Part shown: positions 1-6,118 of the stretch, piece after piece
How positions within the stretch are numbered: position 1 is the first letter of the stretch
Layout: each line of letters opens with the position of its first letter
Source of the DNA: Deferribacteraceae bacterium UBA6793
GTDB lineage: Bacteria > Chrysiogenota > Deferribacteres > Deferribacterales > Geovibrionaceae
Reading direction: 5' to 3'
Length of the DNA stretch: 6,327 bases
NCBI GenBank assembly: GCA_002452405.1
Contig: DKFP01000015.1
Coordinates: 121,314-127,640 of the forward strand
Notes under the pieces: model-generated
What the model was told of the DNA's origin: nothing
Databases searched by the model: none
Seen by the model: the letters and a program-made list of their open reading frames with translations, nothing else
Translations under genes and position numbers: made by a program

Positions 1-1133
1 CCACAGGTAACCTTGATGTAGGTTCCATGACTATGAACTTCAAAGAGGCAAGCAACGAGGCGACAACAGCCAAAGGTGAAACCTCAACAGGTTCATTTGA
101 CCTTGAAGTCAGAGGCGGCGGAGAAGTTGCTACATCAGCCACAAAGCTGAAAGACATCGCCCTGTTCACAACAGACGACGGACGCAATATCTTTGAACAG
201 ACTCAAGAACTTACCATCTACGGTAACGGTACTTCACAGACCATCTACCTTGAAGGCGACGACACTCTGTCTGAGTTTGAAACAAAAATGACAGACGCTA
301 TCAAGGCTCTGGGCATGGGCGCAGACAGCAAAGTGAGCGACTCCGTTTCCGATGTAAACAACAACCTCGTTAACTATGTAACAACTGCTAAAAAGAACTC
401 CAACGAAGCTGTCGAAGGTACATTTGTTATACAGACAGCCAAACTGGGAGACGACAGCCAGCTGTCCTTCGTCGGTGATGAAAACCTCATCAACGCGCTT
501 TCTCTGGCACAGATTCAGAAAGGTCAGAACAGCGAACTGACAGTTACAGTTACAGATGCACACACAGGCAAAACTGTGGGTTCAGATAAGGTCAACGATT
601 ATATATTGAAAAACGTTATCGAAGGCGTAAACGTTAAGATAGACAGCGCAGTTGGTCTCGACATAACATGGGACGACAACAGCAAGAAAATGACCTTCGG
701 TTCTTCCGGTGCGGAAGACATCAAACTGCACCTTGTTGACAATTCAACAGAGCTGCAGATAGGTGCTAATCAGGGTCAGACCATCAACACAAGCATAGCT
801 CAGGCAGATACTGACGCACTTGGTCTTGCAGACGTACTGATGGTTGATCAGGAGAGTGCACAGTCAGCCATAACAGCTATCGACGCGGCACTTAACAAAG
901 TCTCAAGCGCCAGAGCTACAATCGGTGCTCAGATCAACAGACTTGAGTACACCATCTCCGGTCTTGACACTACAAGAGAAAACCTGACAGCTTCCGAATC
1001 CAGAATCCGCGACCTTGATATGGCGGAAGAGATGTCAGACTTCACCAAAAACCAGATACTCAGCCAGGCTGGCGTTGCGATGATTTCTCAGGCAAACTCC
1101 CAGTCTCAGCTGGCTCTTCAGCTTCTCGGCTAA
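1..1133 (+). CDS. fliC: Flagellin, C-terminal part (5' end outside window)
   Basis: Structural subunit of the flagellar filament, exported through the flagellar type III apparatus and polymerised outside the cell. The frame is open from base 3 to the left edge, so the ATG at 27 is internal; the missing N-terminus should carry the first D0/D1 helices. Counting from that Met, residues about 20-240 are the variable surface domain. It contains a Flagellin_IN-like stretch at 60-77 (LTIYGNGTS then TIYL) and further beta-rich segments near 170-235. Conserved D1 begins at LQIGANQGQT (243-252). D1/D0 helices follow, with NRLEYTISGL, ENLTASESRIRDLDMAEEM (319-336) and a C-terminal tail SQANSQSQLALQLLG. 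I see no cysteine in the visible part, as is common for flagellins. The downstream terminator suggests a gene that ends its own transcript; the promoter is not in the window. The family assignment is very secure; the symbol is the generic one. Confidence 0.96.
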   Translation, partial: TGNLDVGSMTMNFKEASNEATTAKGETSTGSFDLEVRGGGEVATSATKLKDIALFTTDDGRNIFEQTQELTIYGNGTSQTIYLEGDDTLSEFETKMTDAIKALGMGADSKVSDSVSDVNNNLVNYVTTAKKNSNEAVEGTFVIQTAKLGDDSQLSFVGDENLINALSLAQIQKGQNSELTVTVTDAHTGKTVGSDKVNDYILKNVIEGVNVKIDSAVGLDITWDDNSKKMTFGSSGAEDIKLHLVDNSTELQIGANQGQTINTSIAQADTDALGLADVLMVDQESAQSAITAIDAALNKVSSARATIGAQINRLEYTISGLDTTRENLTASESRIRDLDMAEEMSDFTKNQILSQAGVAMISQANSQSQLALQLLG

Positions 1134-1155
1134 GAGATTTAAGAATCATAAACAG

Positions 1156-1185
1156 AAAAAGCGGACTTTCGGGTCCGCTTTTTTT
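1156..1185 (+). terminator. Intrinsic terminator of the flagellin gene
   Basis: A perfect 6-bp GC stem (GCGGAC 1161-1166 with GTCCGC 1173-1178) closes on a TTCG tetraloop through a T-G wobble. It is flanked by an A-run (1156-1160) and a run of seven Ts (1179-1185), which can extend the stem by A-T pairs. It starts 23 bases after the flagellin stop codon, the expected place for a Rho-independent terminator of a highly expressed gene. Confidence 0.93.
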
Positions 1186-1202
1186 ATGTTTATTATTATG
1201 TC

Positions 1203-1277
1203 AGACTGCTTCGTCGCAAGCTCCTCGCAGAGACATCAATTTACGTCTTCGCGAGAAGCGCAGCGACGAAGCGATCT
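1203..1277. repeat. Palindromic repeat element A (two arms)
   Basis: Left arm 1203-1236 and right arm 1244-1277 are imperfect inverted copies of each other around a short AT-rich loop. Each arm has the block GCTTCG, a variable insert, then TCGC, two variable bases and AGAC. The left arm reads GACTGCTTCG then TCGCAGAGAC; the right arm on the other strand reads GATCGCTTCG then TCGCGAAGAC. The element runs into CTCGTC and six Ts (1282-1287), so as + strand RNA it could act as a second terminator behind flagellin. Similar dispersed palindromes with GATTGCTTCG and TCGCAA cores are, to my knowledge, common in several bacterial phyla, but I know no agreed name. No transposase is present here. Confidence 0.85.
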
Positions 1278-1306
1278 CGTCTTTTTTATACTTTGTCATC
1301 AGTCTG

Positions 1307-1332
1307 AAGCGGATCATAAGATCCGCTTTTTT
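1307..1332 (+). terminator. Second intrinsic terminator on the flagellin strand
   Basis: A perfect 9-bp stem (1307-1315 with 1320-1328, core GCGGATC and GATCCGC) with loop ATAA is followed by a T-run. It resembles the flagellin terminator (shared GCGGA...TCCGC and T-tract) and the AT-rich bases after it are also similar, so it may be a duplicate. No credible + strand gene lies between the two; it would be a backup stop for flagellin read-through into the 3' end of rel. Confidence 0.85.
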
Positions 1333-1344
1333 ATATTTATTAAT

Positions 1345-1384
1345 GAGATTGCTTCGTCAGCCTGTGGCTTCCTCGCAAAGACGG
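1345..1384. repeat. Solitary arm B of the palindromic repeat family
   Basis: This segment carries the family's constant blocks, GAGATTGCTTCG (1345-1356) and TCGCAAAGACG (1372-1382). Between them is an insert that can fold on itself (AGCC-TGT-GGCT). The first 15 bases from 1342 are identical to the start of element D at 6048. No matching second arm is found downstream, so this is either a half element or one whose right half was lost or replaced; the break lies near 1385. Elsewhere in the window the arms come in inverted pairs. Confidence 0.75.
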
Positions 1385-1385
1385 A

Positions 1386-1577
1386 TTTTTTTCCGCTCAG
1401 CCACACCAACCACCCGGTGTTGAGATACGAGCTATACAAGGAACGCCGAACGTTCAGGGCTTTGATGCAAGCAGAACAAGGAAGACTCACGCGAGATGAG
1501 CAAAAGCGCACTTTAATAGTGCGTGTTGCGAGCGAGAGGGAACTGACGCAGTAATGCGCCGCATAAAAGACCTGAAC
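1386..1577. other. Unrecognised spacer downstream of rel
   Basis: About 190 bases between repeat arm B and the rel stop codon with no credible gene. A + strand frame stays open from 1186 to 1554, but it runs through repeat A, the second terminator and repeat arm B, has no convincing ribosome site and resembles no protein I know. Visible details are an 8-base palindrome GAACGTTC, two related stretches ACAAGGAACGC and ACAAGGAAGAC, one hairpin at 1500-1529, and TTGCGAGCGA at 1526, which faintly recalls the repeat core. It may be another dispersed repeat, but a single copy cannot show that. Confidence 0.5.
1500..1529 (-). terminator. Possible terminator of the recJ-rel transcript
   Basis: On the - strand, CGCACT (1523-1518) pairs with AGTGCG (1512-1507) around a 5-base loop ATTAA. 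The stem is extended by a wobble and, past a bulge, by GCAA/TTGC. It lies about 55 bases after the rel stop and is followed on that strand by a C and four Ts. The stem is good, but the short T-run makes it a weak intrinsic terminator or a 3'-end stabilising hairpin. No better candidate is visible between rel and repeat arm B. Confidence 0.4.
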
Positions 1578-3734
1578 CTAGTTGGCAGTGTTGACTTCGC
1601 GTAACCCGTCTATAGTCTTTATTTTGCGGATAACGCTTTCAAGCTCGCTCTTGTTGCGCACCTCTATACTGAAATCCTGAGACGAAAGTCCGTCCTTGTC
1701 CCGTTTTGAAGACAGTTCAAGGATATTCAGTCCCATCTCTTTCAGAACTGTGGTGAGCGCACTAAGCACGCCTGGTTTATCCACGATGGATGTATGTATG
1801 CGCACCGGCATTTTATAGCTTTTTCTGGAATCCCACTGCACGTCCACGAGACGTTCCTCGCTGAAGGCGGAATTTTTCAGGTTTGCGCAGTCCACTCTGT
1901 GCACTACGATACCGCGTCCGCGGCTGATATATCCCACAACGTCATCACCGGGGAGTGGGTTGCAGCATTTGGCTATCTTAACCATAACGTCGTCGATACC
2001 CTGAATGATAAACGGTGTACTGCTCTTTTTACCGCTGTCTTTCTGCGGTGCTTTCTGCAAATCTTCAAGTTTCGGCTGTGTCGCGGGTTCGGTGAAAACG
2101 TGCACAACCTGCTTGGGTGAAACACGCCCGAAGCCAACCGAGAGGAAAATTTCCTCTTCGTCCCTCAGCTTGAAGCGCTCTATTATTTTTTTGATATTGT
2201 CCTGTTTGTTGAAAATCTCCCGCACGTCCAGTCCGGCGTTTGAGAACTCTTTGTCAAGCAGATCGAACCCGACTGTGTGCCCCATATCCGTATCTATCTT
2301 GCGCAGTGCCGCGCGGATACGGTTTTTGGCTTTGCTGGTCTTAACGAAACTGAGCCAGTCGCGGCTGGGTTTATGGTCTTCACCGAGGATGATCGACACT
2401 CTGTCGCCGTTGCGCAGCTTATATTTGAGCGGGACTATGCGCCCGTCAACCTTCGCGCCTTTACATTTGTTGCCCACGTCCGTGTGGATATTATATGCGA
2501 AGTCAACTGGGGTGGAACCGATTGGCAACTCCATAACGTCGCCCTTTGGGGTGAAAACGTATATCTGTGTGGGCAGAACGTCCTCTTTAAGAGCCTCAAC
2601 GAGGTCTTCGGGGCTGTGGAGTTCGTGTTGTTCGAGCAGTTGGCGAAGCCATGTAAACGCCTTGTCCTCCTGCGGGTCAAACGGTTTTCCCTCTTTATAT
2701 TTCCAGTGAGCTGCAATACCGCCCTCAGCGATGCTGTGCATCTCCTGTGTACGTATCTGAAATTCCACCGTTATCCCTTTGGGACCGATAATGGTAGTGT
2801 GGAGAGACTGGTAAAGGTTCGCCTTTGGCATGGCGATATAGTCTTTGAACCTGTGCTGGATGGGCTTCCACATATTATGCAGTATACCCATAACGGCGTA
2901 GCAGGTGGGGATATCGTCAACGAGTACGCGTAGCGCCAGAAGATCGTAAATCTCTTCGAACGACACTTTTTTCTTAACCATCTTATTGTAGATGCTGTAA
3001 AAATGTTTTGGTCTGCCGGAGACGAGAGCTTTGATTTTGTGTTTCTCAAGCTCTGCTATCACAGCCTCCTTTATCTCAGCAAGATATTGCTCCCTTTCGC
3101 CTCTTTTCAGTTTAACTTTTTCATAAATATCGTAATATGCATCGGGATTAAGGATGCGGAAACACATATCCTCAAGCTCCCATTTGATCCACGCGATACC
3201 TAGCCTGTGTGCCAGTGGTGCGTATATATCCATTGTCTCCCTTGCGATGCGCTGTTTTTTCTCTTCCGCCAGATAGTCCAATGTGCGCATGTTGTGGAGT
3301 CTGTCCGCCAGTTTTATGATGATTACCCGCACGTCTTTCGACATGGAGATGAGCATTTTGCGGAAGTTTTCCGCCTGTTTCTCCTGTGCTGATTTAAAGA
3401 TTATTTTGCCTATTTTGGACACACCCTCAACGATGAAGGCAACGTCCTGCCCGAAAAGTCCGCTTATCTCCTCAAAAGTAGCGTCAGTGTCCTCTATGGT
3501 ATCATGGAGCAGACCGCCGATGACGGTATCCACATCCATGTTCATCTGTGCAAGGATATACGCCACATTCAGAGGGTGCGAAAGATACGGTTCGCCGCTC
3601 TTTCTAAGCTGTCCTCTGTGCTTTTGCGCTGCGTATATGTATGCTTTGTGCACACGGTCAAACCCGTCGGCAATACCGTTTGCGGTGAGCATATCCTGTA
3701 TGTCCATAAGGCGGATCACACGATTGGTTGCCAT
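1578..3734 (-). CDS. rel: Bifunctional (p)ppGpp synthetase/hydrolase (RelA/SpoT family)
   Basis: Cytosolic stringent-response enzyme: transfers pyrophosphate from ATP to GDP/GTP to make (p)ppGpp and also hydrolyses it. At 718 residues it has full RSH length and domain order. The hydrolase HD domain is intact: H53, H77-D78 with E81-D82 (HDTIED), and D144 in LADRLHN. The synthetase domain has GRPKHFYSIYNKM (240-252), RFKDYIAMPK (295-304; the RxKD form seen in bifunctional enzymes rather than the ExDD of RelA) and VEFQIRTQEMH (323-333). TGS spans about 388-450, the Cys-containing CC/RIS region includes C590-C591 and C616, and a C-terminal ACT domain spans about 640-718. Both activities should therefore be present. 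The start at 3734 is chosen for a GGAGG four bases upstream; it lies 19 bases inside the end of recJ, which implies translational coupling. Symbol could equally be spoT or relA. Confidence 0.97.
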   Translation of the reverse strand: MATNRVIRLMDIQDMLTANGIADGFDRVHKAYIYAAQKHRGQLRKSGEPYLSHPLNVAYILAQMNMDVDTVIGGLLHDTIEDTDATFEEISGLFGQDVAFIVEGVSKIGKIIFKSAQEKQAENFRKMLISMSKDVRVIIIKLADRLHNMRTLDYLAEEKKQRIARETMDIYAPLAHRLGIAWIKWELEDMCFRILNPDAYYDIYEKVKLKRGEREQYLAEIKEAVIAELEKHKIKALVSGRPKHFYSIYNKMVKKKVSFEEIYDLLALRVLVDDIPTCYAVMGILHNMWKPIQHRFKDYIAMPKANLYQSLHTTIIGPKGITVEFQIRTQEMHSIAEGGIAAHWKYKEGKPFDPQEDKAFTWLRQLLEQHELHSPEDLVEALKEDVLPTQIYVFTPKGDVMELPIGSTPVDFAYNIHTDVGNKCKGAKVDGRIVPLKYKLRNGDRVSIILGEDHKPSRDWLSFVKTSKAKNRIRAALRKIDTDMGHTVGFDLLDKEFSNAGLDVREIFNKQDNIKKIIERFKLRDEEEIFLSVGFGRVSPKQVVHVFTEPATQPKLEDLQKAPQKDSGKKSSTPFIIQGIDDVMVKIAKCCNPLPGDDVVGYISRGRGIVVHRVDCANLKNSAFSEERLVDVQWDSRKSYKMPVRIHTSIVDKPGVLSALTTVLKEMGLNILELSSKRDKDGLSSQDFSIEVRNKSELESVIRKIKTIDGLREVNTAN

Positions 3735-5491
3735 TCTTCCTCCGCCGGTTTAAGGTCTTTCAGTACAAGCTGGATGTAACGTCCGCCGTAATATCCGTTC
3801 ACAACAGGGGTGAACACAACGTCGAACACATCGTTTCCGGTAACTATCTTTTCATAGCTCTTCATGTTATATCCGATGCAGTCAAAAGTCCGTCCGTTCT
3901 TCTCCAGAAACATTTTCAGGTGCATACTGTCTCTGCCCACATAGGTTGCGGGCTGATATTTCCGGACGTTTTTCATGCAGAAAACAGGTTCACGGTTACC
4001 CGCTCCGTATGGTTCCATTCTCTCTATCATTTTCATGAACTCGGCGTTTATAGCCTCCGGTTCGATGAAGGAATCTATTTTCAGCTCAGCCACAAAGTCC
4101 TCTGCCGTGAGACTTTCGTCCACAGCCGTGTGAAAGCGCTTCTGAAGGCTTGAGATATGCTCTTCTGAAATCTTCAGTCCGGCGGCATATTTGTGCCCGC
4201 CGAAAGAGAGCAGAATATCCTGAAGCTGTTCCAGTCCCTTATAAAGGTCGAACGAAGGGATGCTTCTTCCGGAACCCTTGCCCACGCCATCGTCGAATGT
4301 GAGAACTATTGCCGGCATATGATATCTTTCCACAAGCCTTGATGCAACGATACCGATGACTCCCTGATGCCACTCTTTCGAATAGAGCACCAGTCCTTTA
4401 TATTTCTCGTTGAGGCGGTTGCTTTCAACGCGTTTGAACGATTCCTCTATGATGTCCTTTTCAATCTCCTGCCTGTCCTTGTTTTCGCGGTCCAGTTCGT
4501 CTGCGAGAAACTTTGCCTGCGCTCTGTCAGTTGTTATCAGAAGGCGCAGTCCCTTGTCGGAGTTGCCAAGCCTGCCCACAGCGTTTATCCGCGGAGCGAG
4601 ACCGAACCCCACGTGGGTTGTCGTAACCTTTCCGCCATCCACACCTGCAACGCGTTTAAGCTCTTTAAGCCCGGCGCGGCAGTCCTTGCCGGAGAGTATC
4701 TCAAGTCCGTGGCGGACGAATATTCTGTTTTCACCGATCAGGGGTACAACGTCGGCTACTGTACCGAGTGTAACAAGATCGAGGTATTTTTTTATATTCG
4801 GCGTTTTCCCGCCGAATTTGCCCATATCGTTCATTTTGGAGCGGAGCGCCATAACGGTTTTAAAAGCCACGCCAACACCCGAAAGGCATTTGAACGGGCT
4901 TGTGTCATCCTCCCGCATTGGGTTTACCACTGCGCAGGCGTCCTCCGGAATCCTTTCGGAGGGCTGGTGGTGATCGGTGACGATGACCTTCATACCCATG
5001 CGCACAGCGTGGGATACTTCGTCCTCGGCATTTATTCCACAATCAACGGTTATGATCAGCTTAACATGGGCGGAGGCTATCTCCTCTATTGCGGCGATAT
5101 TCAGTCCGTATCCCTCTTCAAGCCTGTTCGGTATGTAGTATACGACATCCGCGCCCACTTCGCTGAGAAAATGGTACATGAGAGCAACTGAAGTCACCCC
5201 GTCAACGTCGTAATCGCCGTAAACACATATTTTTTCGTGTTTTTCAATGGCAAGAGCGATATGTTCCGCCGCTTTGCCCATATCTTTGATAAGAAAAGGT
5301 GATGTAAGCCCTGTGAGAGGAGTTTCAAAATATGCCTGAAGAGTGTTCGGCTCCACTATGCCCCGTTTGTACAGAACCTCAGTGATACAGTCCGTAAGAC
5401 CGAACTGATCCGACAGCTCTTTTATGAGCAGTTTCTCCGGTCGGAGATAGACCCATTTATATTTTTGGCTCCGAAATGTGAGACCCGGCAT
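3716..5491 (-). CDS. recJ: Single-stranded-DNA-specific 5'-3' exonuclease RecJ
   Basis: DHH-superfamily exonuclease that degrades single-stranded DNA 5' to 3' in recombinational and mismatch repair, using bound Mn2+/Mg2+. At 591 residues it is near the usual RecJ size (E. coli about 577). Motifs appear in order: YGDYDVDG (91-98), TVDCG (148-152, D150), TDHH (172-175), GTVADVVPL (243-251, D247), APRINAVGRLG (299-309), then the DHHA1 part with EWHQGVIGIVASRL (373-386), GSGRS (406-410) and GGHKYAAG (431-438). A C-terminal OB-like domain follows (about 470-585). All metal-binding motifs are intact. The ATG at 5491 has AAGGA seven bases upstream. Its stop TGA (3716-3718) lies inside rel, giving a 19-base overlap. 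The 95-base gap upstream separates it from the small membrane-protein gene on the same strand. Confidence 0.97.
   Translation of the reverse strand: MPGLTFRSQKYKWVYLRPEKLLIKELSDQFGLTDCITEVLYKRGIVEPNTLQAYFETPLTGLTSPFLIKDMGKAAEHIALAIEKHEKICVYGDYDVDGVTSVALMYHFLSEVGADVVYYIPNRLEEGYGLNIAAIEEIASAHVKLIITVDCGINAEDEVSHAVRMGMKVIVTDHHQPSERIPEDACAVVNPMREDDTSPFKCLSGVGVAFKTVMALRSKMNDMGKFGGKTPNIKKYLDLVTLGTVADVVPLIGENRIFVRHGLEILSGKDCRAGLKELKRVAGVDGGKVTTTHVGFGLAPRINAVGRLGNSDKGLRLLITTDRAQAKFLADELDRENKDRQEIEKDIIEESFKRVESNRLNEKYKGLVLYSKEWHQGVIGIVASRLVERYHMPAIVLTFDDGVGKGSGRSIPSFDLYKGLEQLQDILLSFGGHKYAAGLKISEEHISSLQKRFHTAVDESLTAEDFVAELKIDSFIEPEAINAEFMKMIERMEPYGAGNREPVFCMKNVRKYQPATYVGRDSMHLKMFLEKNGRTFDCIGYNMKSYEKIVTGNDVFDVVFTPVVNGYYGGRYIQLVLKDLKPAEEEWQPIV
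3739..3743 (-). promoter_or_regulatory. Ribosome binding site of rel inside recJ
   Basis: GGAGG on the - strand, four bases before the rel ATG at 3734 and within the last codons of recJ. It fixes the rel start and shows that rel is initiated de novo or by coupling while ribosomes finish recJ. The spacing is on the short side. Confidence 0.75.
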
Positions 5492-5498
5492 TTTCGTT

Positions 5499-5503
5499 TC
5501 CTT
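5499..5503 (-). promoter_or_regulatory. Ribosome binding site of recJ
   Basis: AAGGA on the - strand with seven bases to the ATG at 5491. It supports that Met as the RecJ start; the next in-frame Met lies about 70 residues in, beyond conserved N-terminal sequence. Confidence 0.7.
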
Positions 5504-5525
5504 TCATACTGTCCGCAATCATATA

Positions 5526-5553
5526 TTATTATCCCAAAACGCTTTTATTGCAA
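5526..5553 (-). promoter_or_regulatory. Possible internal promoter for recJ-rel
   Basis: In the 95-base gap between the small gene and recJ, the - strand has TTGCAA (5553-5548) and, after 16 bases, an AT-rich TAATAA stretch (5531-5526). A closer -10 match, GATAAT (5533-5528), sits at too short a spacing. The matches are only partial and the region is simply AT-rich, so recJ may instead rely on the promoter upstream of the small gene. Confidence 0.25.
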
Positions 5554-5586
5554 GACAATTAATGAAGAACGAAAGAAAAACGGTTG

Positions 5587-5847
5587 TCAGGGAAGGAACT
5601 TAACGGGTTTAACAGGTTTGTATGCCTTTGTAACAGGGAGTGATTCCGGAGGACTCATGCTGCCCGCGTCAACGACCATGCTGTCGATAGCCTTTCCATT
5701 TGCGTCATACGCAGTGAGTTCATATCTGTTGACGCTGCCGTTGTTGAACAGGTTGAGTGCAAACCATGAGATGACCAGTACAAAAGCCACGTACCAGTAT
5801 TTCATGTATTTCCCGCCGAAGTATTGATTGAAGCGTTTCATGTTCAT
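5587..5847 (-). CDS. Small single-pass membrane protein of unknown function
   Basis: I do not recognise this 86-residue protein. Residues 1-16 are basic (K4, R5, K13, K16). Residues about 17-34 form one hydrophobic segment rich in aromatic residues (WYVAFVLVISWFALNLF), and the remaining 50 or so are polar with a Pro/Lys tail (PVTKAYKPVKPVKFLP). The charge pattern predicts N-terminus inside and C-terminus in the periplasm; there is no lipobox or clear cleavage site. The start is uncertain. The ATGs at 5847 and 5841 have no Shine-Dalgarno, while the ATG at 5805 (Met15) has GGCGGGAA upstream and would give 72 residues beginning just before the membrane segment. It reads in the same direction as recJ-rel with a 95-base gap, so it may be the first gene of that transcript. 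The coding call rests on the membrane pattern and placement only. Confidence 0.72.
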   Translation of the reverse strand: MNMKRFNQYFGGKYMKYWYVAFVLVISWFALNLFNNGSVNRYELTAYDANGKAIDSMVVDAGSMSPPESLPVTKAYKPVKPVKFLP

Positions 5848-5854
5848 GGGGCTA

Positions 5855-5884
5855 TATATAATCCAAAAGTTCTTATTTTGCCAG
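5855..5884 (-). promoter_or_regulatory. Putative sigma-70 promoter of the small gene
   Basis: The - strand has CTGGCA (5884-5879), an 18-base spacer and TATATA (5860-5855). Each hexamer matches the consensus at four of six positions. Transcription would begin at about 5846-5850, practically at the ATG at 5847. The mRNA would then be leaderless for that start, or have a leader of about 42 bases for the ATG at 5805. Confidence 0.4.
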
Positions 5885-5933
5885 CAGTATTTTTAAAAAT
5901 TGTCCATGTATATTCCGGTAAACAATAACAAAG

Positions 5934-6025
5934 AGATGAGATCGCTTCGGGCATTATTCAGCCCTCGCGAAGACGAATATTAGATACGTCTCTGCGAACC
6001 CCTCCGGGGTGAAGCAGTCTCATCT
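5934..6025. repeat. Palindromic repeat element C (two arms, nested hairpins)
   Basis: Outer arms AGATGAGA (5934-5941) and TCTCATCT (6018-6025) are perfect inverted copies. Inside them are the family blocks: left GATCGCTTCG then TCGCGAAGACG (5965-5975), right (read on the - strand) GACTGCTTC then TCGCAGAGAC (5997-5988). Each arm holds its own small hairpin: GGGC...GCCC at 5949-5964 and ACCCC-TCC-GGGGT at 5998-6010. Six Ts at 6025-6030 make it terminator-like on the + strand. On the - strand it exits into a looser T-rich stretch, so it might also stop read-through from the NrfD-like gene. Confidence 0.87.
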
Positions 6026-6050
6026 TTTTTAGAAGTAACTTATAAGCAAT

Positions 6051-6108
6051 GAGATTGCTTCGCTTTGCTCGCGAAGACAACTGTCCGTCTTCGCGACGCA
6101 GCGGTCTC
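6051..6108. repeat. Palindromic repeat element D (short version)
   Basis: The inner stem is perfect (GCGAAGAC 6071-6078 with GTCTTCGC 6087-6094, loop AACTGTCC). The outer arms are GAGATTGCTTCG (6051-6062) and, on the - strand, GAGACCGCTGCG. The left arm has a 6-base insert between the blocks and the right arm has none, making this the most compact copy. The two T-T positions of the left arm face G-G, so they are wobble pairs in + strand RNA only. It lies 10 bases after the stop of the NrfD-like gene and about 25 bases from element C. Confidence 0.85.
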
Positions 6109-6118
6109 TTATCTTATC

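Noticed and set aside
27..700. Unusual central domain of the flagellin
   Set aside because: The middle of flagellins is normally hypervariable, and the Flagellin_IN-like strands seen here are common; nothing indicates a new fold.
1203..1385. CRISPR-like array from the repeated GCTTCG/TCGC blocks
   Set aside because: The copies are inverted, unevenly spaced and few, there are no uniform spacers and no cas genes.
1385..1420. tRNA-like GTGGCTGAGCGG on the - strand, resembling the start of a tRNA-Ser or Leu
   Set aside because: No acceptor, anticodon or T-arm follows, and the next bases are an A-run leading into repeat arm B. A 12-base match is likely chance, and an att-site remnant cannot be supported.
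1186..1554. A 122-codon + strand open frame after flagellin
   Set aside because: It is built from repeat A, the second terminator, repeat arm B and the unrecognised spacer; it has no ribosome site and no protein-like pattern. Read-through of palindromic DNA explains it.
2820..2824. Ala at Rel residue 305 where many Rel proteins have Pro in the MPKPN segment
   Set aside because: This position varies among functional Rel enzymes and all catalytic motifs are present, so it is not evidence of lost synthetase activity.
2005..2933. Long + strand open frames opposite rel and recJ (for example 2005-2709, 2277-2933, 4367-5191)
   Set aside because: They are antisense to well-supported genes with intact motifs and have no family resemblance; typical shadow frames.
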